A stretch of DNA of 64,000 nt from Frateuria_A sp035943815 (lineage in GTDB: Bacteria; Pseudomonadota; Gammaproteobacteria; Xanthomonadales; Rhodanobacteraceae), in NCBI RefSeq assembly GCF_035943815.1, contig NZ_DASZBU010000017.1, positions 1-64,000 on the forward strand, read 5' to 3'. Below the pieces are notes generated by a model. The model had not been told where the DNA came from. It worked only from the letters and a program-made list of their open reading frames with translations, and made no database searches. Below are positions 19,664-32,759 of this stretch, one piece after another (positions within the stretch are counted from its first letter, which is position 1; each line of letters starts with the position of its first letter). A program made the translations under genes and the position numbers.

Positions 19664-21845
19664 ACCGACTCCGCCAGGTAGATCACCGTGGCCAGCGGCG
19701 GCAGCGTGAGCGCCAGCGAATACGGCTGGCCATGGGTCGGTGCCGGTTCGGCCTGCACCTCGCCCTGCCCCATCCCGGACCCGCCGTAGTCGTCCGCGTC
19801 GGTGTTGATCGCCAGTTGCCACAGGCCTTCGCGCGGCACACCGATGCGGTAGTCATGCAGCGGCGTGGGCGTGAGGTTGCTTACCACCAGCGCCGGGCGT
19901 GCGCCGTCGGCGAAGCGCAGCCAGGCGAACACGCTGTTGTTCGCGTCGTCGCCGATCGCCCAGCGGAAGCCGCGCGGGTCGCCGTCCCACGCGTGCAATG
20001 CCGGCTCTTCCACGAGCACCCGGTTGAGGTCGCGCAGCAGCCGTTGCACGCCGCGGTGGCGGACGTCGTCCAGCAGCTCCCACGGCAATTGCGCGTCGTG
20101 GTTCCACTCGGTCGGCTGGGCCAGCTCGGCGCCGGCGAACAGCAGCTTCTTGCCCGGGTGCGCCCACATGAAGCCGTAGTAGGCGCGCAGGTTGGCGAAG
20201 CGTTGCCATTCGTCGCCGGGCATGCGGCCGAGCAGCGAGCGCTTGCCGTGCACCACCTCGTCGTGCGAGAGCGGCAGCACGTAATGCTCCGAATAGGCGT
20301 AGACCATCGAGAAGGTCATCTCGTGGTGGTGCCAGCGCCGGTGGATGGAATCGCGCGACATGTATTGGAGCGTGTCGTGCATCCAGCCCATGTTCCATTT
20401 GTAGTCGAAGCCCAGGCCGCCTTCGGTCGGCGCACGGGTGACGCCGGGCCAGGCGGTCGATTCCTCGGCGATGCTGAGCACGCCCGGATGGCGCTGGTGC
20501 AGCACGGTGTTGAAGCGCCTGAGAAAGGCGATCGACTCGAGGTTCTCGCGCCCGCCGTGGATGTTGGGCACCCACTCGCCGTGCTTGCGGCTGTAGTCGC
20601 GGTAGAGCATCGAGGCGACCGCGTCCACGCGCAGGCCGTCGACGTGGAAGCGTTCGGCCCAGGCCAGCGCGCTGCCGATCAGGAAGCCGGAGACCTCGTT
20701 GCGCCCTAGGTTGTAGATCAGCGTGTTCCAGTCCTGGTGGAAGCCTTCGCGCGGATCGGCGTGCTCGTAGAGGGCCGTACCATCGAAGTGCGCCAGGCCG
20801 TGCGCATCGGTGGGAAAATGCGCCGGCACCCAGTCGAGGATCACGCCCAGGCCCGCCTCGTGGCAGCGGTCGACGAAGCGTGCGAAGGCCTCGGGCGGAC
20901 CGAGGCGCGCGGTGGGCGCGTACTGGCCCAGTGGCTGATAGCCCCAGGAGCCGCCGAAGGGGTATTCGGCGATCGGCAGCAGCTCGAGGTGGGTGAAGCC
21001 CATGCCGACCAGGTATGGGATCAGCCGGTCGGCCAGCACGTCCCAGCCCGGCGATTGGCCCTGCGCGTCGCGCCACCACGAGCCGGCGTGAAACTCGTAG
21101 ATCGACAGCGGTGCATCCAGCCGCTGACGCGCGGCGCGCTCGGCCATCCAGACGTGGTCGGTCCATGGGAACGGCGCATCGGAGGCGACCACCGAGGCGG
21201 TCGCCGGGGGAACCTCGGCGGCGAGCGCGACCGGGTCGGCCTTCTGGCGCACGGCGAAGTCCGCGCCCAGGATCTCGTACTTGTAACGCGCTCCGGGCAA
21301 CAGGCCTGGCACGAACAATTCCCATACGCCCTGAGGCAGTCGCAGTCGCATCGGGTGGCGGCGTCCGTCCCACCGGTTGAAATCGCCGATGACGCTCACC
21401 CGCCGCGCGTTGGGTGCCCACACGGCAAAGCGCACGCCGCTCACGCCGTCGATCACGTACGGATGCGCGCCGAGCTGGCGATACACCTGCGGATGTTCGC
21501 CCTGCGCCAGCAGGTCCAGATCGTGCTCGGCCAGCACGGCTCCGAAGGCGTAGGCATCGTCCAGTTCCTGTACCGCCGTGGGCCAGTGCACGCGCAGGCG
21601 ATAGCGGCCCTCGCCGGGCACCGCACCCGCGAAGAGCCCATCGGCGACGGGCGCCAGCGCGGCGAGCACATGGCCCTGGGCGTCGATCGCCTCGACCGCC
21701 TGCGCGCCCGGTTGCAGCGTGCGTACCATGCGCTCGCCACCCGCGCCGTGCGGCCCGAGCACCGAGAACGGGTCGCCATGGCGCGCCTGCAGCAAAGCCT
21801 CGATCGCGCCCGGGTCCATCGCCCCGGAGTGGGTGACGTGCGTAT

Positions 21846-21849
<4 letters not shown>
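19660..21849 (-). CDS. glgB: 1,4-alpha-glucan branching enzyme
   Basis: GlgB cuts alpha-1,4 chains and re-attaches them by alpha-1,6 bonds, acting on the linear glucan made by GlgE. The 729-residue protein has the long proteobacterial form: an N1 domain (GDPFSVLGPHG), a CBM48 (GVRFAVWAPNARRVSVIGDF), and a GH13 barrel with YEFHAGSWW, the nucleophile region VDGLRVDAVASMLYRDYSR, acid/base SIAEESTAWPGV and LPLSHDEVVHGK. A C-terminal beta domain closes the protein. A GTG start at 21847-21849 overlaps the treS stop (GTGA), with GAGGAG upstream. It is translated next after treS in the operon. Confidence 0.93.
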
Positions 21850-25154
<3,305 letters not shown>

Positions 25155-25158
25155 GGCC

Positions 25159-28100
25159 TCAGGCCTCCACTCGCCAGATCGCGTACGGCCTGCCCTGCCC
25201 CAGCCACACGTGCTGGCGGCCGCCGTGCCAGGTCAGCGTGGTGCCATGCAGCAGGTCCTCGACGATGAGCGGCGCATGCTCGGCCACGCCCCAGTCGGCC
25301 AAGGGCAGGTGCAGGTCGGCGGCCTGTGCGTGGTGAGGGTCCAGGCTGATCACCACCAGCACGCGGTCGCGCCTGCCGGTTGCGTCGCTCCCGGACAGGG
25401 ATTTCTCGAAGAACAACACCTGGTCGTTGTCGGCACGCAGGAAGCGCACGCCCAAATGACTCTGCAACGCCGGTTGCTCGCGGCGGATCGCGTTCAACTG
25501 GCTGATCTCGGCGATGATGTTGCCGGGCGCATCCCAGTCGCGCGGCTTGATCTCGTACTTCTCCGAGTCGAGGTATTCCTCCTTGCCCGGGATCGGCACC
25601 GCCTCGCAGAGCTCGAAACCCGAATACATGCCCCACAGCCCCGACAGCGTGGTCGCCAGCGCCGCGCGGATCAGGAAGCCGCTGCGGCCGGACTGCTGCA
25701 GGAAATAGGGGTTGATGTCGGGCGTGTTGACGAAGAAGTTGGGCCGGAAGAAATCCTTGGGCGGGCCCCGCGTGAGTTCGGTCAGGTAGTCGATGAACTC
25801 CTGCTTGGTGTGCCGCCAGGTGAAGTAGGTGTAGGACTGGCTGAAGCCGAGCTTGGCCAGCCGGTACATCGGCTTGGGGTGGGTGAACGCCTCGGACAGG
25901 AACAGCGCGTCCGGATACTGCCCACGCACGCGGGCGATCATCCATTCCCAGAACGGGAACGGCTTGGTGTGCGGGTTGTCCACGCGGAAGATGCGCACGC
26001 CCTCGCCCGCCCAGTACAGCACCACCTTGCACAGCGCCTGCCAAAGCGACGGGATCGCGCCTTCCTCGTAGAAGTCGACGTTGACGATGTCCTGGTATTT
26101 CTTCGGTGGGTTCTCCGCGTAGCGCAAGCTGCCGTCGGGGCGCCAGTCGAACCACTCCGGGTGCTCGGCGAGCCACGGGTGGTCGGGCGAGCACTGGATC
26201 GCAAAGTCGAGCGCCAGTTCCAGTCCGTGTTCCTGCGCGGCGTCGCGCAAGGCGCGGAAGTCTTCGATGGTGCCGAGCTCGGGATGGATCGCGGTATGGC
26301 CACCTTCGGCCGAACCGATGGCGTAGGGGCTGCCCGGATCGTGCTCGTCCGGCGTCAGCGTGTTGTTGCGGCCCTTGCGGAAGGCGCGGCCGATCGGGTG
26401 GATCGGCGGGAAATACAGCACGTCGAAGCCCATGGCCTGGATGCCCGGGAGCCGGCCGACGACATCGCGAAAGCTGCCGTGGCGTGCGGGGCTGTCGGTG
26501 ATCGAGCGCGGAAACAGCTCGTACCAGCTGGCGAATTGCGCCGCACGGCGATCGACTTCGAGCCGCAGCAGCGGATGCTCCACCGCGAACGCGCGCAGGT
26601 CGCCCTCGGCCATCGCCTTGGCGGTGTCGTCGGCGATCAGCAGGCGATAACGGACTTCGTCGTCCTCGGCCTTGGCCAGCGCGCTGGCCAGGGCACGCAG
26701 GGGCTTGCGCCTGGCCGCCGACGTGCCCGCCGCGGTCTGCTCGACCAGATGCTGGCCTTCGCGCATCTCCAGCGCGATCGGCACGCCGGCATCGTGCTTG
26801 GCGACGATCTCGTGACGGTAGCTCGCATAGGCATCGCGCCAGCCCTGCACGGTGTATTCGTAGCGGCCCACGCGCGTGGGCGCGAACCGGCCGCGGTAGC
26901 GGTCGTTGCCCAGCGGCTGCATGCGCTGCTCGTGCCAGTGTCTTTCGTCCAGCGCACGCCAGCGCAGCGCCACGGCGAGCTTGTCGTGACCATCCATGAA
27001 CACGTCCGCTTCCACGGTGACCGTGTCGCCTACCACGCGCTTGACCGCGAAGCGGCCCTCGTCCACCGAGGGCGTCACCGCCTCGATGGCGATGCGCGGC
27101 GACTGCGTGGCGTCGGCCAGCGCCTGCTTCTGCGCGGTGGCGGTGGCGCGCACGGCAACCGGCTGGGTGCGGGTGCCTTCGAGGAGGCGCGCCTCGCCGG
27201 GTGCGAGCGTGAGCGGAGTGGATTGCGCGGCGCCGTCGGGCAGGGTCCATTCGGCATAGGCGCAGGCCGCGCCGGCGGCGACGGCGCTCAGGTCGACCGT
27301 GGTGTCGCGATCCAGTCGCGCATTGAACAGCGCCAGCCACGCGCGCTCGCCCTGCCCGCGCAACACGCCGACCCAGTCGTCGTCGACGTGGATGGCGGCG
27401 GCGGTGCGCGCCTGCTCGCCCAGGCCGGACAACCAGGCGTTGATGGCACGGACCTCGCCGGACAGGTCAAAGGCCTGCGTCGCGTCGCCGGCAAAGCCCG
27501 CAGGCATCAGCCAGCCGCCGGCGCAGCTGGCGGCGAACCAGGCGGCACGGCGCCGATGCCGCTCCGCCTGTTCGCGCTCGCCAAACGCGCGGTCGGCGCC
27601 CGGATCGCCGAACGGCTCAGCGGCACAGGCCAGCGGTGGTGCCACCTCGGCTACGCGGCGCAGCTCGCGCGCCAGCCAGCCGGCGCGGAAGTCCCACCAC
27701 TCGGCCGAACAGAACCCGTAGTCGAAACCGACGCCGGTGAGCCGCGCCAGTTCCTCGGGGGACAGGCCTTGCGTCCAGCCCAGAAACAGCGCTTTCGGTG
27801 CCTTGCCGCGCAGGCCATCGAGCAGGTGCTCCCACCAGAGCGCCGGTGCGGCGTCCAGCGAAAGAAGCCGCAGTCCTGACAGTCCCGAGAGCAGCGCATC
27901 ACGCAAGCGCTCGCACCACCAGGCCAGCGCTTCGGGCGCCACCGTCTCGTCGTGGAAACGCCACCGCACGCCAGCCTCCGGCGCTGGTTGGCGCGGGTCG
28001 GGCATGGCGCGGGTGTCCGGCAGCGCATGGAACCAGCCGGGATGCTCTGTGCGTACGTCGAGCCCGGCAGGCAGCATGCGGGCGATGTCCACGTCGAGCA

Positions 28101-28419
28101 ACAGGCCCAGGCCGTGGTCGTGGCACAGGCCCGCCATCGTTCCCACGGCGCCGGGGCCGTCGTCCAGCAACGAAGCGGGCGCCAGTACGTGGCTGAAGCC
28201 CAGCTCGGCCGCATGCTGAAGCCAGGGCGTGCGCGCGCCTCCGATCGCAGCGAGCCCGCCAGGCAGGCCGAGGATACGGGGCGCCGCGGGTGTCGGCATG
28301 GGCGTTCCCTGGTCCGAACTCGACGTGGCAGCCGACAGCGCCGCATGGTGCTGGCTCTTTTGCTTGCCGCCGGTGCCGAGGCCTGCAGGCACGTCCGCTG
28401 TCCCTTTGCGCCGGGCCAT
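25159..28419 (-). CDS. glgE: Maltosyltransferase GlgE with an extra N-terminal amylase-like domain
   Basis: GlgE extends alpha-1,4-glucan with maltosyl units from maltose-1-phosphate. The C-terminal 670 or so residues are a full GlgE: N and S domains (FMDGHDKLAVALRWRALDER), VLYFPPIHPIGRAFRKGRNN, the nucleophile in FRVDNPHTKPFPFWEW, and acid/base FLSEAFTHPK. About 400 further residues precede it and resemble a degenerate GH13 barrel (CHDHGLGLLLDVDIARMLPA; GLRLLSLDAAPALWW) without an intact catalytic motif. The ATG at 28417-28419 overlaps the DUF3606 stop as TGATG. An alternative ATG at 28299, with AGGGA upstream, would drop 40 low-complexity residues. Confidence 0.88.
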   Translation of the reverse strand: MARRKGTADVPAGLGTGGKQKSQHHAALSAATSSSDQGTPMPTPAAPRILGLPGGLAAIGGARTPWLQHAAELGFSHVLAPASLLDDGPGAVGTMAGLCHDHGLGLLLDVDIARMLPAGLDVRTEHPGWFHALPDTRAMPDPRQPAPEAGVRWRFHDETVAPEALAWWCERLRDALLSGLSGLRLLSLDAAPALWWEHLLDGLRGKAPKALFLGWTQGLSPEELARLTGVGFDYGFCSAEWWDFRAGWLARELRRVAEVAPPLACAAEPFGDPGADRAFGEREQAERHRRRAAWFAASCAGGWLMPAGFAGDATQAFDLSGEVRAINAWLSGLGEQARTAAAIHVDDDWVGVLRGQGERAWLALFNARLDRDTTVDLSAVAAGAACAYAEWTLPDGAAQSTPLTLAPGEARLLEGTRTQPVAVRATATAQKQALADATQSPRIAIEAVTPSVDEGRFAVKRVVGDTVTVEADVFMDGHDKLAVALRWRALDERHWHEQRMQPLGNDRYRGRFAPTRVGRYEYTVQGWRDAYASYRHEIVAKHDAGVPIALEMREGQHLVEQTAAGTSAARRKPLRALASALAKAEDDEVRYRLLIADDTAKAMAEGDLRAFAVEHPLLRLEVDRRAAQFASWYELFPRSITDSPARHGSFRDVVGRLPGIQAMGFDVLYFPPIHPIGRAFRKGRNNTLTPDEHDPGSPYAIGSAEGGHTAIHPELGTIEDFRALRDAAQEHGLELALDFAIQCSPDHPWLAEHPEWFDWRPDGSLRYAENPPKKYQDIVNVDFYEEGAIPSLWQALCKVVLYWAGEGVRIFRVDNPHTKPFPFWEWMIARVRGQYPDALFLSEAFTHPKPMYRLAKLGFSQSYTYFTWRHTKQEFIDYLTELTRGPPKDFFRPNFFVNTPDINPYFLQQSGRSGFLIRAALATTLSGLWGMYSGFELCEAVPIPGKEEYLDSEKYEIKPRDWDAPGNIIAEISQLNAIRREQPALQSHLGVRFLRADNDQVLFFEKSLSGSDATGRRDRVLVVISLDPHHAQAADLHLPLADWGVAEHAPLIVEDLLHGTTLTWHGGRQHVWLGQGRPYAIWRVEA

Positions 28420-28634
28420 CAATCGTCGTGGCGGCGGCTGGCGCCGCGCGGCTTGCCTGCGTGGCTTGCCTGTGGCCGGCTGGTGTACTGGCGCACGGCC
28501 TGCGTGCTGGTGCCGACCGCCGCGATCGCCTCGCGCAGGTCGCGCTCGGATACGCGCAACTGCTTGGACCAGTACCGCATGGCGAACGGATCCCTATCGT
28601 TGATCGTGTTCAAGGTCCGGTCGGACTGGTTCAT
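28419..28634 (-). CDS. DUF3606 domain protein
   Basis: This 71-residue protein has the DUF3606 core (INDRDPFAMRYWSKQLRVSE, then RDLREAIAAVGTSTQAVRQY) and a basic tail (HAGKPRGASRRHDD). DUF3606 proteins are small and uncharacterised. It is the first gene of the glucan/trehalose operon, and its stop overlaps the glgE start as TGATG, so it is likely co-translated. The start at 28634 is where homology begins, and a longer frame is less likely. The promoter should lie in the 170 bases between it and the divergent sirtuin gene. Confidence 0.7.
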   Translation of the reverse strand: MNQSDRTLNTINDRDPFAMRYWSKQLRVSERDLREAIAAVGTSTQAVRQYTSRPQASHAGKPRGASRRHDD

Positions 28635-28803
28635 CGGCTCACCCGGGGCCGCGGCTTGCGGCAGCGCGGCCATCTTCGTGTGCGTGCGTTGAAGGTGCTG
28701 TCACGGAAAGATGAGACAGGCGTAAACCATGGTGATCACGGTGCGCGCAGGGGGGGGCGGACGAGGCGCGCAATACGCGGTGGCTGCCGCCATACTTGGC
28801 TCC

Positions 28804-29613
28804 ATGAATGCCGCGCCACTCGCCCGCTTCATCCACAGCCACCGCCGCCTGTTCGTGCTCACCGGCGCAGGTTGCAGCACCGACTCGGGCATTCCCGACT
28901 ATCGCGACGGCGACGGCGCCTGGAAGCGCACGCCGCCGGTGATGTTCCAGGCCTTCATGGGCGAGGAGCGCGTACGCAAGCGCTACTGGGCGCGCAGCCT
29001 GGTCGGCTGGCGCCACTTCGGCCGCGCCATACCCAACGGCACCCATCTCGCCTTGCGGCAGCTGGAGGCGCAGGGACACGTCGGGTTGCTGGTCACCCAG
29101 AACGTGGACCGGCTGCACCAGCGCGCGGGCAGCCGCCAGGTGGTCGATCTGCATGGCCGGCTGGACCAGGTGCGCTGCATGGATTGCGAGCGGCGTTTTC
29201 CACGCGACGCGTTCCAGCACGAACTGCAACGCCTCAACCCGGCCTGGGCAGTGCTCGACGCGGTCGAGGCTCCCGACGGCGACGCCGACCTGGAAGCGGC
29301 GCACTTCGACGACTTCGTGATTCCGCCCTGCCCCGATTGCGCTGGCGTGCTCAAGCCGGACGTGGTGTTCTTCGGCGAGAACGTGCCGCGCGAACGCGTG
29401 ACCGATGCAATGCAGGCGCTGCAGGAGGCCGACGCCATGCTGGTGGTCGGCTCCTCGCTGATGGTGTTCTCCGGCTACCGCTTCGCGCACGCCGCGGCGC
29501 GCGCCGGCAAGCCGCTGGCGGCGGTGAACCTGGGGCGCACGCGCGCCGATCCGTTGCTGGATCTCAAGGTGGAGGCGCCCTGCGCCGAAGCGCTGGCCTT
29601 CCTGCTCGGCTGA
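28804..29613 (+). CDS. NAD-dependent protein deacylase, SIR2 family (class II-like)
   Basis: This 269-residue sirtuin removes acyl groups from lysines using NAD. The NAD-binding motif is FVLTGAGCSTDSGIPDYRD. TQNVDRLHQRAGS and the catalytic His in VDLHGRLDQVRC are intact. Two CxxC pairs (CMDC and CPDC) form the zinc knuckle, and the C-terminal part has VGSSLMVFSGYRF. The spacing and sequence resemble SIRT4-type class II sirtuins rather than CobB. The start at 28804 is chosen because the upstream 25 residues are low-complexity. It is divergent from the glucan operon. Confidence 0.85.
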   Translation: MNAAPLARFIHSHRRLFVLTGAGCSTDSGIPDYRDGDGAWKRTPPVMFQAFMGEERVRKRYWARSLVGWRHFGRAIPNGTHLALRQLEAQGHVGLLVTQNVDRLHQRAGSRQVVDLHGRLDQVRCMDCERRFPRDAFQHELQRLNPAWAVLDAVEAPDGDADLEAAHFDDFVIPPCPDCAGVLKPDVVFFGENVPRERVTDAMQALQEADAMLVVGSSLMVFSGYRFAHAAARAGKPLAAVNLGRTRADPLLDLKVEAPCAEALAFLLG

Positions 29614-29688
29614 CGGGCCGCCCCCGACACGGGGCGTTAACGGGTCCTCGCGTTAGCATGAAATGTTCTGCCTGCACAAGAAGAGATC

Positions 29689-30486
29689 ATGCGAGACATC
29701 CTGGATCGACACCACGTACGCGTCAGCGGCCAGGGGGCCCGCACGATGGTCTTTGCCCACGGCTTCGGTTGCGACCAGAACATGTGGCGCTGGGTGGCGC
29801 CTGCGTTCGAGGACCGCTTCCGCGTGGTCCTGTTCGACCACATCGGCGCGGGCCACTCGGACCTCTCGGCGTTCGACCGCGAGCGGCACGGCTCGCTGGA
29901 GGGCTACGCTCAGGATGTGGTGGCTCTGTGCCGTGCGCTGGACGTGCGCGACGGGGTGTTCGTGGGCCACTCGGTCAGCGCCATGATCGGAGTACTGGCC
30001 GCACGACAGGCACCGGAGCTGTTCGGCGACATGGTGCTGGTCGGCCCTTCGCCCCGCTACGTCGACGAGCCGGAGACCGGCTACATAGGTGGCTTCTCGG
30101 CCGAACAGGTCGAGGAACTGCTCGACTTCCTGGACAACAACCACATGGGCTGGTCGCAGACCATGGCGCCGGTGATCGTGGGCAACGGCGAGCGCCCCGA
30201 GCTCGCCGAAGAGCTGACCAACAGCTTTTGCCGCACCGATCCGGACATCGCCCGCCATTTCGCCCGGACCACCTTTCTATCGGACAACCGGAATGACCTC
30301 GACGGCCTGCCGGCGCGCGCGCTGGTGCTGCAATGCGCGGATGACGTGATCGCTCCGGAAAGCGTGGGCCGCTACGTGCATGCCAGGCTGCCCGACAGCC
30401 AGCTGGTCCTGATGCAGGCTACGGGCCATTGCCCCAACCTCAGCGCGCCCGCCGAGACCGTGGCCGCAATCAATGCCTTCCTCTGA
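29689..30486 (+). CDS. RsbQ/KAI2-like alpha/beta hydrolase
   Basis: This 265-residue alpha/beta hydrolase is close in layout to RsbQ of Bacillus and the plant KAI2/D14 receptors. It has an oxyanion-loop segment FAHGFGCDQNMWRWV, the nucleophile Ser in VGHSVSAMIG, the Asp in LQCADDVIAPE and the His in ATGHCPNLSAP. Such proteins hydrolyse a small ligand and signal to a PAS-containing partner. The gene overlaps the next one, a PAS histidine kinase, by 14 bases, which matches that pairing. The start at 29689 follows an AAGAAGAG site. Confidence 0.82.
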   Translation: MRDILDRHHVRVSGQGARTMVFAHGFGCDQNMWRWVAPAFEDRFRVVLFDHIGAGHSDLSAFDRERHGSLEGYAQDVVALCRALDVRDGVFVGHSVSAMIGVLAARQAPELFGDMVLVGPSPRYVDEPETGYIGGFSAEQVEELLDFLDNNHMGWSQTMAPVIVGNGERPELAEELTNSFCRTDPDIARHFARTTFLSDNRNDLDGLPARALVLQCADDVIAPESVGRYVHARLPDSQLVLMQATGHCPNLSAPAETVAAINAFL

Positions 30487-32164
30487 TGCCGACACCACCC
30501 GGCCGACGGCCCGCGTTGGCGACGATGAACCGCATGATCTCTTCGAGCATGCGCCCTGCGGCTACCTGACCGCCGACCCGGACGGACGCATCGACCGGGT
30601 CAACCGTACCCTGACCGACTGGCTCGGCATGGAACCCGGGCAACTGGTCGGACGCCGCTTCTCCGAGCTGCTGCCAATCGCCGGCAAGATCTACTACGAA
30701 ACCCATTTCGCTCCCCTGCTGCGCATGCAGGGCGCCTTTGACGAGGTCGCGCTGGACCTTCGACGCGGTGACGGCACGGTCATGCCGGTCCTCGTGAACG
30801 CGCGGGAGCGACACGATACGGGCGGCCGGACGTTGGCCATCCGCATCACCGTGATGCGGGCGCGCGACCGGCGCCGCTACGAGCAGGAGTTGCTGGACGC
30901 GCGCCGGCGTGCCGACGGGGCCACGGCCGAACTGCGCGAGCTGGCCGCCACACTCGAAACCCGCGTCGCCGAGGAACTCGCGCAACGGCAGGAGGCGGAG
31001 AACCGTCTTCGTCAGGCACAGAAAATGGAGGCGATCGGCCAGCTCACTGGCGGCGTCGCGCACGACTTCAACAACCTGCTGACCGTGATCCTCGGCGGCC
31101 TGGAGACGATCGAGCGGCAACTGGCGAATCCCGGCAGAGAACCGCTGGCCAGGATCGGGCGCGCCGTCGCGATGGCGCGCCAGGGCGCCCAGCGAGCCGC
31201 CACCCTCACCGCGCGTCTGCTCGCCTTCGCACGCCGTCAGCCGCTGCAGCCCCGGCCCATGGACGCCAGCCGCCTGGTCACCGGGCTGGCGGATCTTCTG
31301 CAGCGCACGCTGGGGGCGACCATCGCGCTGGAAACCATCGCCGGGGCCGGTCTGTGGACCGCGCTGGCCGATGCGGGGGAGCTGGAAAACGCGCTGGTGA
31401 ACCTGGCCGTCAATGCTCGCGATGCCATGCCCGAAGGCGGGTGCCTGACCATCGAAACGAGCAACGCCTGCCTTGACGAGGACTACGTCGCCTCGGTCCC
31501 CGAGCCACTGCCGGCGGGCCACTACGTGCTCATCGCAGTCAGCGACACCGGACACGGCATGGACAGGACCGCCCTGCAGAAGGCTTTCGAACCGTTCTTC
31601 ACGACCAAGGACGTAGGAAAGGGCACAGGCCTGGGCCTGAGCCAGGTGTATGGATTCGCCCGCCAGTCCGGCGGCCACGTGCGCATCTACAGCGAGTTGG
31701 GTCACGGCACCACGGTCAAGCTCTATCTGCCGCGTTGTCTGGATAGCCGCTCGGTCGACACCGTGGCCCCGCAAATGGAGAACCTGGCACCGCGCGGAAG
31801 CGAGACCGTCCTGCTGGTGGAAGACCACGACGATCTGCTGGCCTACTCGGCCAGCGTGCTGCGCGAGCTGGGCTATCGCGTACTGGCTGCGCCCAATGCC
31901 GAGGTGGGCATGGCGCTGCTCCGGCGCGAGCCGGAGATCGACCTGCTCTTCACCGACGTGGTCCTTCCCGGGGGCGTGGACGGTCGCCAGCTGGCCGAGG
32001 AAGCCGGGCGCTACCGACCCGGCCTGAGGGTGTTGTTTACATCCGGCTATGCGCGCAACGCCATTCTTCGCGATGGCCGGCTTGACGCGGGCATGGACCT
32101 CCTTCCGAAACCGTTCACCGGTCAGGCATTGGCGGCACGGATCAGGGCGGCGCTGGACAGATAG
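30473..32164 (+). CDS. PAS hybrid histidine kinase with receiver domain
   Basis: This 563-residue soluble sensor has a PAS domain (about residues 20-130; FEHAPCGYLTADPDGRIDRV), a coiled-coil linker (about 140-195), and a HisKA domain with phosphoacceptor His in GGVAHDFNNLLTVILG. An HATPase follows (NLAVNARDAMPEGG, SDTGHGMD, GKGTGLGLSQVYGFA), then a C-terminal receiver (LLVEDHDDLLAY; phosphoacceptor Asp in LLFTDVVLPGGVDG; Lys in DLLPKPFTG). All catalytic residues are present. It overlaps the RsbQ-like gene, so its PAS domain is the likely partner of that hydrolase. No separate response regulator is adjacent. Confidence 0.85.
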   Translation: MPSSDADTTRPTARVGDDEPHDLFEHAPCGYLTADPDGRIDRVNRTLTDWLGMEPGQLVGRRFSELLPIAGKIYYETHFAPLLRMQGAFDEVALDLRRGDGTVMPVLVNARERHDTGGRTLAIRITVMRARDRRRYEQELLDARRRADGATAELRELAATLETRVAEELAQRQEAENRLRQAQKMEAIGQLTGGVAHDFNNLLTVILGGLETIERQLANPGREPLARIGRAVAMARQGAQRAATLTARLLAFARRQPLQPRPMDASRLVTGLADLLQRTLGATIALETIAGAGLWTALADAGELENALVNLAVNARDAMPEGGCLTIETSNACLDEDYVASVPEPLPAGHYVLIAVSDTGHGMDRTALQKAFEPFFTTKDVGKGTGLGLSQVYGFARQSGGHVRIYSELGHGTTVKLYLPRCLDSRSVDTVAPQMENLAPRGSETVLLVEDHDDLLAYSASVLRELGYRVLAAPNAEVGMALLRREPEIDLLFTDVVLPGGVDGRQLAEEAGRYRPGLRVLFTSGYARNAILRDGRLDAGMDLLPKPFTGQALAARIRAALDR

Positions 32165-32185
32165 CCGGAACTGCCTCGCGCAGAG

Positions 32186-32674
32186 TCAGCGGCGCGAGCG
32201 GAAGAACTCGCGCAGCATCTCGCCCGATTCGCCGGCCAGCAGGCCACCCTGTACCAGCACGCGGTGGTTGTGCCGCTCGGAGATCAGCGTGTCGAACACG
32301 CTGCCGGCCGCACCGGTCTTCGGATCGGTCGCCGCGTACACGACGCGGCCGATGCGCGCATGCACCAGCGCCATCGCGCACATCGCACAAGGCTCCAGCG
32401 TCACGTACAGGGTGGCGCCGACGATGCGGTGGTTGGCGAGCTTCTCGCCCGCCGCGCGCAGGGCCATGATTTCGGCATGCGCCGTGGGATCGTGCAGCGT
32501 GATGTTGCGGTTCCAGCCCAGCCCGACGATCTGCCCTTCGTGCACGAGCACGGCGCCGACCGGCACCTCGTTCTCCGCGTCGCGCGCATGCGCCGCCAGC
32601 TGCAGGGCGCGGCGCATGCAGGCTTCGTCCTCGGACGAGAACGTGGGGGCACGGGGCGTAAGAGCGTCGGTCAT
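32186..32674 (-). CDS. tadA: tRNA-specific adenosine deaminase
   Basis: TadA converts A34 to inosine in the tRNA-Arg anticodon. The 162-residue protein has the zinc deaminase motifs HAEIMALRAAG (ligand His, proton-shuttle Glu) and PCAMCAMAL (two Cys ligands), plus the TadA-typical VPVGAVLVHEGQIVGLGWNR and YAATDPKTGAAGSVFD. The start at 32674 (MTDALTPRAP) is chosen over a longer frame because of homology. It is convergent with the hybrid kinase gene. Confidence 0.88.
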   Translation of the reverse strand: MTDALTPRAPTFSSEDEACMRRALQLAAHARDAENEVPVGAVLVHEGQIVGLGWNRNITLHDPTAHAEIMALRAAGEKLANHRIVGATLYVTLEPCAMCAMALVHARIGRVVYAATDPKTGAAGSVFDTLISERHNHRVLVQGGLLAGESGEMLREFFRSRR

Positions 32675-32759
32675 GGACACGTGCGAGGGCTGGCGGGCCG
32701 GCATTGTAGCCGCTTGCACGGAGCGCCCGCCGATCCCCGGACGATTCCCCGGGCCACGC

